From JAICNG01 sp035249985 (GTDB lineage: Bacteria; Gemmatimonadota; Gemmatimonadetes; Gemmatimonadales; Gemmatimonadaceae), in assembly GCA_035249985.1 (NCBI GenBank), contig DATFFP010000067.1, forward strand, positions 1 through 64,000: DNA of 64,000 nt. Reading direction: 5' to 3'. The notes below the pieces were generated by a model, which did no database searches, was not told the DNA's origin, and saw only the letters and a list, made by a program, of their open reading frames with translations. Positions 42,630 to 50,647 of this stretch are shown here, in pieces (position 1 is the stretch's first letter; each line of letters opens with the position of its first letter). A program made the position numbers and the translations under genes.

Positions 42630-43889
42630 TCACGCGATCGCAAGAGAAGGTTCAGGCTCCGGTTCCCTCTTTTCCGTCGGGTCCTCGGCGGGAACCCGAG
42701 CCTCGGCGTCCTTGAGCGCACGAACGCGAGCGGGAAGCGCGAACAGACGAATGAAGCCGCCCGCGTCTGCCTGCTCGTACACGTCGTCCTCACCGAACGT
42801 CACGAAGCGCTCGTCGTAGAGCGCGTGCTCGCTCGCGCGGCCGGCAACGATCACGTTCCCCTTGTAGAGGCGTAGGGTCACGGACCCAGTAACGCGCTCC
42901 TGCGTGACGGACACGAATGCATCGTAGGCCTCGCGCTCCGTGGTCCACCACCGGCCCTCGTACACGAGGTCGGCGTAGCGCGGTGCAATGAGGTCCTTGG
43001 CCGCGAGTGTCCGGCGATCGAGCACGAGCTGCTCCAATTCCGAGTGCGCGGCATAGAGGAGCGTCCCGCCAGGCGTCTCATAGATCCCGCGGGACTTCAT
43101 GCCGACCAACCGATCCTCGACGAGGTCGATGCGGCCAACGCCGTGACGTCCCCCGATCGCGTTGAGGGTCGACACGAGCTTCACCGGATCGAGGCGGGCG
43201 CCGTTTACCGCCACCGGCGTTCCGCGCTGGAACTCGATTACCACGTCCTCGTGCTCGTCAGGCGCATCGGCGGGAGCAGTGCTGAGCATGAAGAGATCGT
43301 CGGTCGGAACGGCTGAGGGATCCTCGAGCATCCCGCCCTCATGCGAGATGTGCCACAAGTTGCGATCCCGCGAGTAGATCTTTTGCGCGGTCGCCGCGAC
43401 CGGGATGTTTCGCTTGGCCGCATATGCGAGCGCGTCCTCGCGGCTTCGAATGTCCCACACGCGCCATGGGGCGATCACCGGAAGCTCCGGCGCGAACGTC
43501 GCGTACGTGAGCTCGAAGCGCACCTGATCATTGCCCTTGCCGGTGCATCCGTGAGCGAGCGCGTCGGCCCCAATGGCCTTGGCGACCTCGCACTGCCGGC
43601 GAGCGATCAGCGGGCGTGCGATGGAAGTGCCGAGGAGATATTTGCGGCCGTAGATCGCGCCAGCGCGAAGCATGGGCCAGAGGAAGTCTTCGACGAACTC
43701 CTGTCGAAGATCCTCGACGTAGCATTCATCGGCGCCCGAGGCGAGTGCCTTCGCGCGTACGCCTTCGAGCTCGTCACCCTGGCCGATGTCGGCGGCGACG
43801 CAGACCACCCGGGCCTCGTAATGCTCCTTGAGCCAGGGAACGATGATCGACGTGTCGAGCCCGCCGGAGTACGCGAGGACGATAGTGCG
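42630..43889 (-). CDS. argG: Argininosuccinate synthase
   Basis: 419 residues; joins citrulline and aspartate with ATP. Nucleotide loop LAYSGGLDTSII at the N-terminus, GCTGKGNDQVRFEL near residue 115, and the GRHGVGRIDLVEDRLVGMKSRGIYETPGG signature in the second half. The C-terminal 20 residues (DAEARVPAEDPTEKREPEPEP) are acidic and low-complexity. ATG at 43889; the upstream TTG is weaker. A clear promoter and palindromic ArgR-type site lie 20-70 bases upstream. Confidence 0.96.
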   Translation of the reverse strand, partial: RTIVLAYSGGLDTSIIVPWLKEHYEARVVCVAADIGQGDELEGVRAKALASGADECYVEDLRQEFVEDFLWPMLRAGAIYGRKYLLGTSIARPLIARRQCEVAKAIGADALAHGCTGKGNDQVRFELTYATFAPELPVIAPWRVWDIRSREDALAYAAKRNIPVAATAQKIYSRDRNLWHISHEGGMLEDPSAVPTDDLFMLSTAPADAPDEHEDVVIEFQRGTPVAVNGARLDPVKLVSTLNAIGGRHGVGRIDLVEDRLVGMKSRGIYETPGGTLLYAAHSELEQLVLDRRTLAAKDLIAPRYADLVYEGRWWTTEREAYDAFVSVTQERVTGSVTLRLYKGNVIVAGRASEHALYDERFVTFGEDDVYEQADAGGFIRLFALPARVRALKDAEARVPAEDPTEKREPEPEPSLAIA

Positions 43890-43907
43890 CATTGGCAACC
43901 CCAATCT

Positions 43908-43959
43908 GAGAGAATATGCAGTACGGATGCATAATCTCTCGTTTTGGGCGGAATGTCAA
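43908..43959 (-). promoter_or_regulatory. argG promoter with overlapping ArgR-type operator
   Basis: Minus strand: -35 TTGACA (43959-43954), 17-base spacing, -10 GATTAT (43936-43931). Overlapping the -10 is an inverted repeat, GAGAGAATATGCA against TGCATAATCTCTC (43908-43920 and 43928-43940) with one mismatch. The AT-rich TGCATAAT core resembles ARG boxes. argR is the next gene upstream, so ArgR repression of argGH is likely. Confidence 0.75.
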
Positions 43960-43994
43960 GTGAAAGGGCCAGGCGCGTCCTGGCAGCCGAACTT

Positions 43995-44456
43995 CTACCG
44001 CCCGGCCAGCGTCCGGATCCGCCGCACCAACCGCTCGCGCGCGGCCGTCGAGCGGCAAATGAGGAGGATCGTGTCGTCGCCGGCGAGTGTGCCGAGGATG
44101 TCGGGCCAGGACTCGGCGTCGATGGCGCGGGCGATGGGTTGGGCGCCCCCGGGGACGGTGCGGATGACGACCATCTCACCGACGCCATCGACGGTGCTGA
44201 AGAGCGGGGGTAGCACCGCCTCCAGTACCGGGTTTCCGTCACTGCCGGACGAGCCACCGGAGGCGAGTGTGTACCGCGCGCCCTCCGGGGTCGACACACG
44301 CGCGACCCCGAGCTCGCGGAGGTCTCGAGACAGTGTGGCTTGCGTCACGTCCCATCCGCGCTGCCGGAGCATCTTGCGGAGCTCTTCCTGACTCCCGACC
44401 TCGCGTGCTTCGATGAGCTCGCGGATGGTCGCCTGGCGCACGCGCTTGTTTGCCAT
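43995..44456 (-). CDS. argR: Arginine repressor ArgR
   Basis: 153 residues. N-terminal winged helix QATIRELIEAREVGSQEELRKMLRQRGWDVTQATLSRDLRELGVARV; C-terminal hexamerisation and arginine-binding domain with VVIRTVPGGAQPIARAID and ILGTLAGDDTILLICRS (GDDT arginine-binding pair). Controls arginine genes through ARG boxes; likely targets are in front of argG and argC on either side. Same strand as argG but with a gap of about 105 bases containing argG's own promoter. Confidence 0.95.
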   Translation of the reverse strand: MANKRVRQATIRELIEAREVGSQEELRKMLRQRGWDVTQATLSRDLRELGVARVSTPEGARYTLASGGSSGSDGNPVLEAVLPPLFSTVDGVGEMVVIRTVPGGAQPIARAIDAESWPDILGTLAGDDTILLICRSTAARERLVRRIRTLAGR

Positions 44457-44536
44457 GGCGGTAAAGTGGTGACCCGGAGGCGATGGGTCGAGGGTATCCG
44501 CGACTCCGACCGGGATTCGGATGCCCCCCGAAGGCC

Positions 44537-44571
44537 TTGACCCGGCACCGATGCATGTATATTCATTCCTT
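44537..44571 (+). promoter_or_regulatory. argC promoter with ARG-box-like site, leaderless start
   Basis: TTGACC (44537-44542) and TATATT (44558-44563), spacing 15, or TATTCA (44560-44565) with spacing 17. The -10 lies in ATGCATGTATATTCAT, which resembles an ARG box (paired TGCAT / TTCAT half-sites). The GTG start of argC is 8 bases after the -10, so transcription would begin at or next to the start codon, giving a leaderless mRNA. Confidence 0.5.
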
Positions 44572-45651
44572 GTGCATAAACTTCCCGTCGGGGTGCTCGG
44601 CGCGTCCGGCTATGCCGGCCGCGAGCTGTGCGCCCTCATCGCGCAACATCCCGCCCTCGAGCTCCATTTCGCCACCGCCAACGAGCGAAAGGGCGAGCGC
44701 GCGCGCCTCGGCGGACAGGAGGTGCGGTTCGTCGCGCACGACGATGCAGATCTCGAGGGGTGCGCTCTCGTCTTCAGCGCACTGCCGCACGGCGCCTCGG
44801 CGCCCTGGGTGCGCCGCGCCCGCGACGCCGGCGCGAAGGTCGTCGATCTCTCCGCCGATCTGAGACCGGGGTCGATCCCGACGGAGGTCGAGACTCACTT
44901 CGCCAACGTGGCCTCGGCGCCATCGCATCGGCCAGCCTCCGATGCCCATCCGGCGTCGGCCGGGATTGCCACCGCCCCGCACCCGCAGCGGGCCGCCACT
45001 CAATCCGTTCCATACGGGTTGACCGAGCTCAACCGTGCCGCGATCGCGAAGGCCGACGTCGTGGCAAATCCAGGATGCTATCCGACGGCGATCCTGATCG
45101 CGCTGGCTCCCCTCGCGGAACAGAAGCTCATCGCGCCCGGCGCGACCATCATGGCGAGTGCCGCGAGTGGCGTCACGGGCGCGGGGTTCACTCCGCGCGC
45201 CGATCTTCTTTTTGGTGAGGTGACAGAAGACTTCCGGCCGTACGCGCCGGGGAATGAGCATCGTCACCTGCCCGAGATGACGACGACCCTCGCGCGCTGG
45301 GGGGCGAATTGCGACTTGATCTTCGCGCCGCACCTGCTACCGGTGGCCCGTGGGATTCTCGCCACCTTATCGATTCCACTCGCCGCTGCGGTGGCGAATC
45401 CCAACTCGCTGTGGCGTGGGCGATTTGCCGGAGAACCGTTCATCGAAATCGCGGACGAGCTCCCTTCCCTGAGAGATGTCGTGCGACGCAACGTCGTTCG
45501 GATATGCGCCACGACGACCGCAAACGTCCGGACGCCGACACTGGTGGTCTATGCGGCGATCGACAATCTCGTAAAAGGCGCGGCCGGTCAGGCGCTGCAG
45601 AACGCCAACCTCATGCTCGGCCTTCCCGAGCAGCAAGGGCTGCCCTCGTGA
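44572..45651 (+). CDS. argC: N-acetyl-gamma-glutamyl-phosphate reductase
   Basis: 359 residues; third step of arginine synthesis. Rossmann GVLGASGYAGRELCALI, catalytic Cys in NPGCYPTAILIALAP, and GNEHRHLPEM. About 30 residues rich in Ala, Pro and His (around 125-152, between the FANVAS region and PYGLTELNR) are inserted compared with most members. I favour the GTG at 44572 because it begins the conserved strand and suits the promoter; an ATG at 44551 is possible. Its stop overlaps the argB GTG. Confidence 0.93.
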   Translation: MHKLPVGVLGASGYAGRELCALIAQHPALELHFATANERKGERARLGGQEVRFVAHDDADLEGCALVFSALPHGASAPWVRRARDAGAKVVDLSADLRPGSIPTEVETHFANVASAPSHRPASDAHPASAGIATAPHPQRAATQSVPYGLTELNRAAIAKADVVANPGCYPTAILIALAPLAEQKLIAPGATIMASAASGVTGAGFTPRADLLFGEVTEDFRPYAPGNEHRHLPEMTTTLARWGANCDLIFAPHLLPVARGILATLSIPLAAAVANPNSLWRGRFAGEPFIEIADELPSLRDVVRRNVVRICATTTANVRTPTLVVYAAIDNLVKGAAGQALQNANLMLGLPEQQGLPS

Positions 45652-46433
45652 TCCGCGTCGTAAAGATCGGCGGCCGCGCGCAGCAGGCGGCTTCGCTCAT
45701 TCCGGCCCTCGCTGCCGCCTGGCGCACCACCCCCGGTGCATTCGTGGTCGTGCACGGCGGCGGAGACGAGGTCACGGCGTTGCAGCGCACGCTCGGACGC
45801 GATCCGCAGTTCGTCGATGGGCGCCGCGTAACGACCGACGACGACATTGCGATCCTTCGCATGACCTTGTCCGGCCTCGTCAACAAGCGCCTGGTCGCAG
45901 CCCTCGTCGCCGGGGGCGTGCCCGCCGTCGGCGTATCGGGGGAGGATGCCGCGCTCCTGTCGGCCGAGCCGATCGACGCGGCGACGATGGGGCGCGCCGG
46001 AGCGCCCGCGCAGGCCAACGTGAAGCTCGTGCGGCATTTGCTCCAGGGCGGATTCCTGCCGGTCATCTCCCCACTCGCCCGCGATGCGCGCTCCGCCTCC
46101 GGAGATGCGCTCAACGTCAACGGCGATGACGCGGCGGCAGCGATCGCCGCAGCACTTGGAGCGGCCGAACTCCTCCTGATCGCCGATGTGCCAGGCGTGC
46201 TCGAGAGCGGCAACGTCATCCCGACGCTCGACGCTCATCGCATGCGCGCACTGATCGCGGCGGGCACGATCACGTCGGGGATGATCGCCAAGCTCGAGGC
46301 ATCGCATCGGGCGCTCATGGCCGGAGTGCCGTCCGTGCGCGTCGGCGATCTCGAAGCGGTTGCGGACGCTGGTCGGGGAACTCGAATCGTTGCTGCGGCC
46401 GCGCCGCAGACCTTCACCTCGGTACTCGCATGA
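45648..46433 (+). CDS. argB: N-acetylglutamate kinase
   Basis: 261 residues, amino-acid kinase family; second step of arginine synthesis. VVKIGGRAQQ at the start, substrate loop VVVHGGGDEVTAL near residue 32, DGRRVTTDDDIAILRMTLSG, LNVNGDDAAAAIAAAL and ITSGMIAKLEAS. GTG start at 45648 overlaps the argC stop (GTGA), and its own stop overlaps argD (ATGA), so argCBD are coupled. Sequence alone cannot exclude succinylated rather than acetylated substrate, as used in some groups. Confidence 0.93.
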   Translation: MIRVVKIGGRAQQAASLIPALAAAWRTTPGAFVVVHGGGDEVTALQRTLGRDPQFVDGRRVTTDDDIAILRMTLSGLVNKRLVAALVAGGVPAVGVSGEDAALLSAEPIDAATMGRAGAPAQANVKLVRHLLQGGFLPVISPLARDARSASGDALNVNGDDAAAAIAAALGAAELLLIADVPGVLESGNVIPTLDAHRMRALIAAGTITSGMIAKLEASHRALMAGVPSVRVGDLEAVADAGRGTRIVAAAAPQTFTSVLA

Positions 46434-47623
46434 CTGCTACCGTTCAACTCGCGGCCCCGCCGCACGAGGAAGCCTTGCTCCCCGTCTATCGTCGAGTCCC
46501 GCTCGAGATTGCGCGTGGTGAAGGGGTATACGTCTACGACCCAGAGGGGCGGGCGTATCTCGACTTCGTCAGTGGCATCGCGGTCAACGCGCTCGGCTAT
46601 GGGGACGACGGAATCCGCGCCGCCATCGACGGGGCGCTCTCGTCAGGCGTACTCCATGCGTCCAACCTGTATCACACGGCCCCGGCGCGCGCGCTGGCCA
46701 CGGCTCTCGCAGAACGCTCCTTTGCGTCGAAGGTTTTCTTCTGCAATTCTGGCGCAGAGGCCAATGAGGGCGCCTTCAAATTCGCCCGCCGATGGGCGCT
46801 CACCCAGGGGGGCGCGGGAAAGCACGAGATCCTGGCGCTGCGCGGCAGTTTTCACGGGCGGCTCTTCGCATCCCTGGCGGCGACCGATCGCCCCTCGTAC
46901 CGCGCACCGTTCCGGCCTCTCGCCGGCGGCGTGGGCATCGTCGAGCGGGACGTAAGTGCTCTCGACATTGCGCTGAACCCGGAAACGGTGGCCGCTCTCA
47001 TCGTCGAGCCAGTGCAGGGGGAAGGTGGCGTGCGCGTGCTCGACAGCGATTTCCTTCGCGCGCTCCGCGAGATGACGCGGTCACGCGGGATCGCGCTGAT
47101 CTTCGACGAGGTTCAATGCGGGCTTGGCCGAACGGGGTACCTGTTCGCCTACGAGCGTTACGGCGTGGAGCCGGACCTGCTCACGCTCGCGAAACCGCTC
47201 GCCGGTGGACTGCCGATGGGCGCGGTGCTGCTCAACGAGCACATTGCGTCCGCCATTCGACCGGGAGATCACGCGACGACTTTCGGCGGTGGGCCCCTGG
47301 TTGCGAGCGTCGCGCTGCATGTGCTCGAGCGGGTGAGCGACGCCGCATTTCTGGCGGGTGTGCGCGAGCGCGGACAGTGGCTGGGTCAACAGCTCCGCGC
47401 GATTGCCACCCGCACGGGAAGGGTGCGCGCGGTACGCGGGATGGGATACATCTGGGGCATCGACGTGACCATGCCTGCCTCGGAGATCGTATCCGCGGCG
47501 CTCGAGGAGGGCCTCCTCGTATGTACCGCCGGCGAGCATACCGTCAGGCTGCTGCCGCCGCTCGTCACGACGCGAGAGGAATTGACACAGGGACTGGGGA
47601 TCCTGGAACGCATCCTCTCCTAG
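46430..47623 (+). CDS. argD: Acetylornithine aminotransferase
   Basis: 397 residues, class III PLP aminotransferase. YVYDPEGRAYLDFVSGIAVNALG opening, FFCNSGAEANEGAFKFARRW, IFDEVQCGLGRTGYLFAYERYGVEPDLLTLAKPLAGGLPMGA with the PLP lysine in LAKPLAGG. Converts acetylglutamate semialdehyde to acetylornithine, and in many bacteria also serves lysine synthesis. ATGA overlap with argB. Genes for argF and argJ/argA are not in the window. Confidence 0.93.
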   Translation: MTATVQLAAPPHEEALLPVYRRVPLEIARGEGVYVYDPEGRAYLDFVSGIAVNALGYGDDGIRAAIDGALSSGVLHASNLYHTAPARALATALAERSFASKVFFCNSGAEANEGAFKFARRWALTQGGAGKHEILALRGSFHGRLFASLAATDRPSYRAPFRPLAGGVGIVERDVSALDIALNPETVAALIVEPVQGEGGVRVLDSDFLRALREMTRSRGIALIFDEVQCGLGRTGYLFAYERYGVEPDLLTLAKPLAGGLPMGAVLLNEHIASAIRPGDHATTFGGGPLVASVALHVLERVSDAAFLAGVRERGQWLGQQLRAIATRTGRVRAVRGMGYIWGIDVTMPASEIVSAALEEGLLVCTAGEHTVRLLPPLVTTREELTQGLGILERILS

Positions 47624-47774
47624 TCCGGTAATCGCTACGGACGGTGACGCAGCATACCGCGTTGAATTCGCGACCGGGTGTACCTATGTTGTCGCGCAGC
47701 CGGTGTGTGTTCGGGTCGATGAGGACCATGGCGTCACCGGTGTGCAGGAATTCCACCGACTAAGGAGAGTGTCC

Positions 47775-48329
47775 ATGAAGCGCGTCGTTTCGTTGTTTGC
47801 GGCCGTAGCCATGACCGTCGTCATGGGTGCCAGCGCCGCCGAAGCGCAGAGTCCGATTCGGTTTGGCCTTGCGGGCGGGTTGACGATGCCGCAGTCCGAT
47901 CTTGGAGAATCGTTCGAGAGCGGCTTCCACGGTCAGGTAATGCTCGGCTTCGGCATGATGGCCCTGCCGGTCAAGCTACGCGCTGATCTGTCGTATCACA
48001 GCCTTGGTGTCGAAGGCGAAGGCGGCATCGGGTTCGATGACGATGATGATCTGCGCGTGATCAGCGGTGCGCTCAACGCCATCATCGGCATGGGCGGCAT
48101 CGGAGTGAAGCCGTACCTCACGGGCGGTGTCGGTCTCTACAACTCGAAGTTCGGTGACTTTGACGCCGAAAACGACTTCGGCCTCAATGGTGGTGTGGGC
48201 CTCGAGTTCAGCCTGACCGGCATGAGCACGTTCCTCGAAGTCCGCTACATCAAGATCTTCGTTGGCGATGATGACGGCGACGACTTCAGCGCCGCGGTCG
48301 TGCCGATCACGTTCGGGATCATGTTCTAA
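47775..48329 (+). CDS. Outer-membrane beta-barrel protein, 184 aa
   Basis: Signal peptide to about residue 24 (ASAAEA-Q), then an eight-strand-type barrel: alternating hydrophobic strands with GLAGGLTMPQSDLGESF, AIIGMGGIGVKPYLTGGVGLYNS, FGLNGGVGLEFSL and a terminal VPITFGIMF ending in Phe, the sorting signal for barrel insertion. Acidic Asp clusters (FDDDDD, GDDDGDD) lie in loops and may bind cations. AAGGAGAG lies before the ATG at 47775. Followed by a terminator embedded in a heptamer array. Confidence 0.88.
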   Translation: MKRVVSLFAAVAMTVVMGASAAEAQSPIRFGLAGGLTMPQSDLGESFESGFHGQVMLGFGMMALPVKLRADLSYHSLGVEGEGGIGFDDDDDLRVISGALNAIIGMGGIGVKPYLTGGVGLYNSKFGDFDAENDFGLNGGVGLEFSLTGMSTFLEVRYIKIFVGDDDGDDFSAAVVPITFGIMF

Positions 48330-48331
48330 AG

Positions 48332-48419
48332 CAGCTGCGAACTGCGAGCTGCGAGCTAAAACCCCCGGGAAGATCCGTCTTCCCGGGGGTTTTTGCTCGC
48401 AGCTCGCAGTTCGCAGCTG
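48332..48419. repeat. Inverted heptanucleotide arrays flanking a terminator
   Basis: Two perfect 25-base inverse arms (48332-48356 and 48395-48419), each made of about three and a half GARCTGC heptamers. Between them is the terminator hairpin. Together they form a nearly continuous 41-base stem with only a T-T mismatch. It begins directly after the barrel gene stop. Confidence 0.9.
48358..48394. terminator. Bidirectional intrinsic terminator
   Basis: Perfect 15-base stem AAAACCCCCGGGAAG / CTTCCCGGGGGTTTT (48358-48372 with 48379-48393), loop ATCCGT, then T. The A run on the left makes it work on either strand. It ends the barrel gene and isolates the NlpC gene downstream. Confidence 0.92.
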
Positions 48420-48593
48420 TTTCTTTTTGTCTCTCTCCTTGGACGAACCCGCGTCCATTCCGGATGGCACCCGTATCGCCACTGGGGGCCAACGCGTCTA
48501 TAAGTGACGATGACACAACGGACTAGCCAAGGCTCGCGGGCGGCATCTGCCGTGCGTCGGAGCGTCATCGACCTCATCCGCGGAAGCGACACC

Positions 48594-49781
48594 ATGCGGC
48601 CGATACTCTCGTCACGCGCACTCCTCCTTTTCGCTCTGTTTTCGGTCCTTCCCGTCACCCTGTCAGCGCAATCGCGTCACGCGATCGCGTTCCATCTGGG
48701 ACGCAACGACGCCCTCCCGACCGAAGCCACGCTGGGCGGGCTCTCGTACACGTCGTGGGCAGGGATGCTCGGCGTTCGAGGCAGCGGAGCGGTGTCGCTG
48801 GGTCGCGTCGACCGGACGCCAACCAACGAAGACGGCACCACGAAGATCACCGCGTGGACCGCTGACGCCGATGTCATTCTCTCCCCGTTTCGAATTCTTC
48901 CGCCCATCGTCACCCTCGGTTTCCGCCCCTTTGCGCTGGCCGGTATCGGTGGTCATGGAGCCCGTTATCCAACCGGAGACCGGGCGTCGGTAGCGACGTT
49001 GAGCTACGGCTGGGGGTTGGCGTGGAATCTCTCTCGGGCGCTTTCGATCGAGTCGACGGCGCGCCGCAGGACGCTGCTCCTGAAGGACGACATCGATCTC
49101 CCGGCCGGGTTCGCGAACGATTGGGAGTACCGCGTCGGCATAGGTATCGAGTTCGGCGGTCGTCGTCAGGCCGATCGCCCACCGCGTCGTCGGCGCGACC
49201 CGGTTCGCGACGATCGACACGACCATGAGCGTGACGAAGCGCGCGTCGACGACCGCCGCCCGCCCGTCCTCGCCAAGCCAGGTCGCATGCCCGCGGCGTC
49301 CGTGAGCGCTGCCAGCGTCATCCGGACGGCCAACCGGTACGAAGGCATCCGCTACTCCTACGGCGGCGCGAGCCCGACCAAGGGGTTCGACTGCTCGGGG
49401 TACGTGCAGTACGTCTTCGCGCGCCACGGGATCGATTTGCCGCGGACGGCGCGGCAAATCGCCGAGGTGGGAGAGCCGATATCGATGGATCGACGCGATC
49501 TGCGTGAGGGTGACCTGCTCTTCTTCGCTGGCAATGGAACACGCATCGACCACGTCGCCATTTATCTGGGAGACGACCAGATCATTCATTCGACGGCGAG
49601 CGGCGGCGGGGTCCGTGTCGAGAGCTTGACGTCACCACGAGGCGAATGGTTCGATCGGCGCATGGTCGCCGCGCGTCGCATCGTCGGGGGCGGCCGGCCG
49701 CTGGTGCGGCCGGGCGATGAGGCAGATCGGGAACCGGAGTCGCTGGATCCGCCCGACAACGCGCCACCGCCGGCGCGTTAG
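48594..49781 (+). CDS. Outer-membrane barrel fused to NlpC/P60 endopeptidase
   Basis: 395 residues. Signal peptide to about residue 26 (VTLSAQ). Residues 27-175 look like a small beta barrel (HAIAFHLGRNDALPTEATLGGLSYTSWAGMLGV, GFRPFALAGIGG, YRVGIGIEFG). A charged His/Arg/Asp linker (175-225) leads to an NlpC/P60 domain: nucleophile Cys in TKGFDCSGYVQYVFARHG, His in IDHVAIYLGDD and IIHSTA. The enzyme cuts peptide bonds in peptidoglycan. Such a fusion would place a wall hydrolase at the outer membrane. ATG at 48594 fits the signal peptide; the frame is open 30 codons upstream. Pro-rich tail. Confidence 0.82.
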   Translation: MRPILSSRALLLFALFSVLPVTLSAQSRHAIAFHLGRNDALPTEATLGGLSYTSWAGMLGVRGSGAVSLGRVDRTPTNEDGTTKITAWTADADVILSPFRILPPIVTLGFRPFALAGIGGHGARYPTGDRASVATLSYGWGLAWNLSRALSIESTARRRTLLLKDDIDLPAGFANDWEYRVGIGIEFGGRRQADRPPRRRRDPVRDDRHDHERDEARVDDRRPPVLAKPGRMPAASVSAASVIRTANRYEGIRYSYGGASPTKGFDCSGYVQYVFARHGIDLPRTARQIAEVGEPISMDRRDLREGDLLFFAGNGTRIDHVAIYLGDDQIIHSTASGGGVRVESLTSPRGEWFDRRMVAARRIVGGGRPLVRPGDEADREPESLDPPDNAPPPAR

Positions 49782-49847
49782 GATATCGTCGAAACGCGAA
49801 ATGCCACCGGTACGTACGGAGCGAAGCCGACTCTTCAGGATACGATA

Positions 49848-50579
49848 ATGCGACAGACATTCACTGGTCGATTGGTGGGCGCGCTGCTGGTGGGGGCGCT
49901 GCTGGTCCCCTCGACCGTTCGAGCACAATACCGGGGCTTCGATGAGCCACGAGGCCCGAGCCGGGCCTTCGCCGGCATCCACCTGATGGTAGCCCAGCCG
50001 TTAGGCGAGTTCGACGAGTACATCGACTGGGGTGGGGGCATCGGCGGCGAGTTTCTCTACGCCTTCGACAATCAAGGTGCCTTTGGGCTTCGCGCCCACC
50101 TCGGGATCATGATCTACGGTCACGAGACGAAGCGCGTCCCGCTGAGCGAAACGCTCGGTCGGATTCGCGTCGATGTCAGCACGAGCAACAACATCTTCGT
50201 CTTTGGTGTGGGGCCACAGGTGATGCTGCCGAGTGGCGCCGTCCGGCCCTATCTGAACGGGACCGTCGGTCTGTCGTACTTCTTCACGCGCTCGTCGGTC
50301 GAAGGAAGCGCCGATCTCGAGCCATTCGCGAGCTCGACGAACTTCGATGACGCGACCTTCGCGTGGGCAGCCGGCGGCGGCCTGTACATCCCGCTTCGCA
50401 AGGGACGCAAGAACCCGTTGTCACTCGACATCGGCGCGCAGTACCACGCCAATGGCGAGGCGCGCTATCTCCGCGAGGGGAGCATTCAGGAGGACGGCAC
50501 GGGCGACATCTTCTTCGACCCGATTCGCAGCCAGACCAATCTGATTACCTACCGATTGGGGATCACGGTAGGGCTCTAA
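49848..50579 (+). CDS. Outer-membrane beta-barrel protein, 243 aa
   Basis: Signal peptide to about residue 26 (STVRAQ), then repeated amphipathic strands: FAGIHLMVAQPLGEF, GGGIGGEFLYAF, GAFGLRAHLGIMIYGHE, NIFVFGVGPQVML, VRPYLNGTVGLSYFFTR, ATFAWAAGGGLYIPLR, TNLITYRLGITVGL. The final residue pattern suits a barrel. No specific function can be given. It follows the barrel-NlpC gene by 66 bases. Its stop is followed immediately by half of a heptamer array. Confidence 0.88.
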   Translation: MRQTFTGRLVGALLVGALLVPSTVRAQYRGFDEPRGPSRAFAGIHLMVAQPLGEFDEYIDWGGGIGGEFLYAFDNQGAFGLRAHLGIMIYGHETKRVPLSETLGRIRVDVSTSNNIFVFGVGPQVMLPSGAVRPYLNGTVGLSYFFTRSSVEGSADLEPFASSTNFDDATFAWAAGGGLYIPLRKGRKNPLSLDIGAQYHANGEARYLREGSIQEDGTGDIFFDPIRSQTNLITYRLGITVGL

Positions 50580-50581
50580 AA

Positions 50582-50609
50582 GGCTGCGAACTGCGAACTG
50601 CGAGCTCCG
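50582..50609. repeat. Single heptanucleotide array
   Basis: Four tandem units of the GCTGCGAA/AACTGCG type (50582-50609: GGCTGCG, AACTGCG twice, AGCTCCG). Unlike other arrays in the window it has no inverted partner nearby. It starts three bases after the stop codon of the upstream barrel gene. Confidence 0.75.
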
Positions 50610-50647
50610 CCTTTCGGGATCTCGCGGTGGCGGTAGAATAGAGCGTC

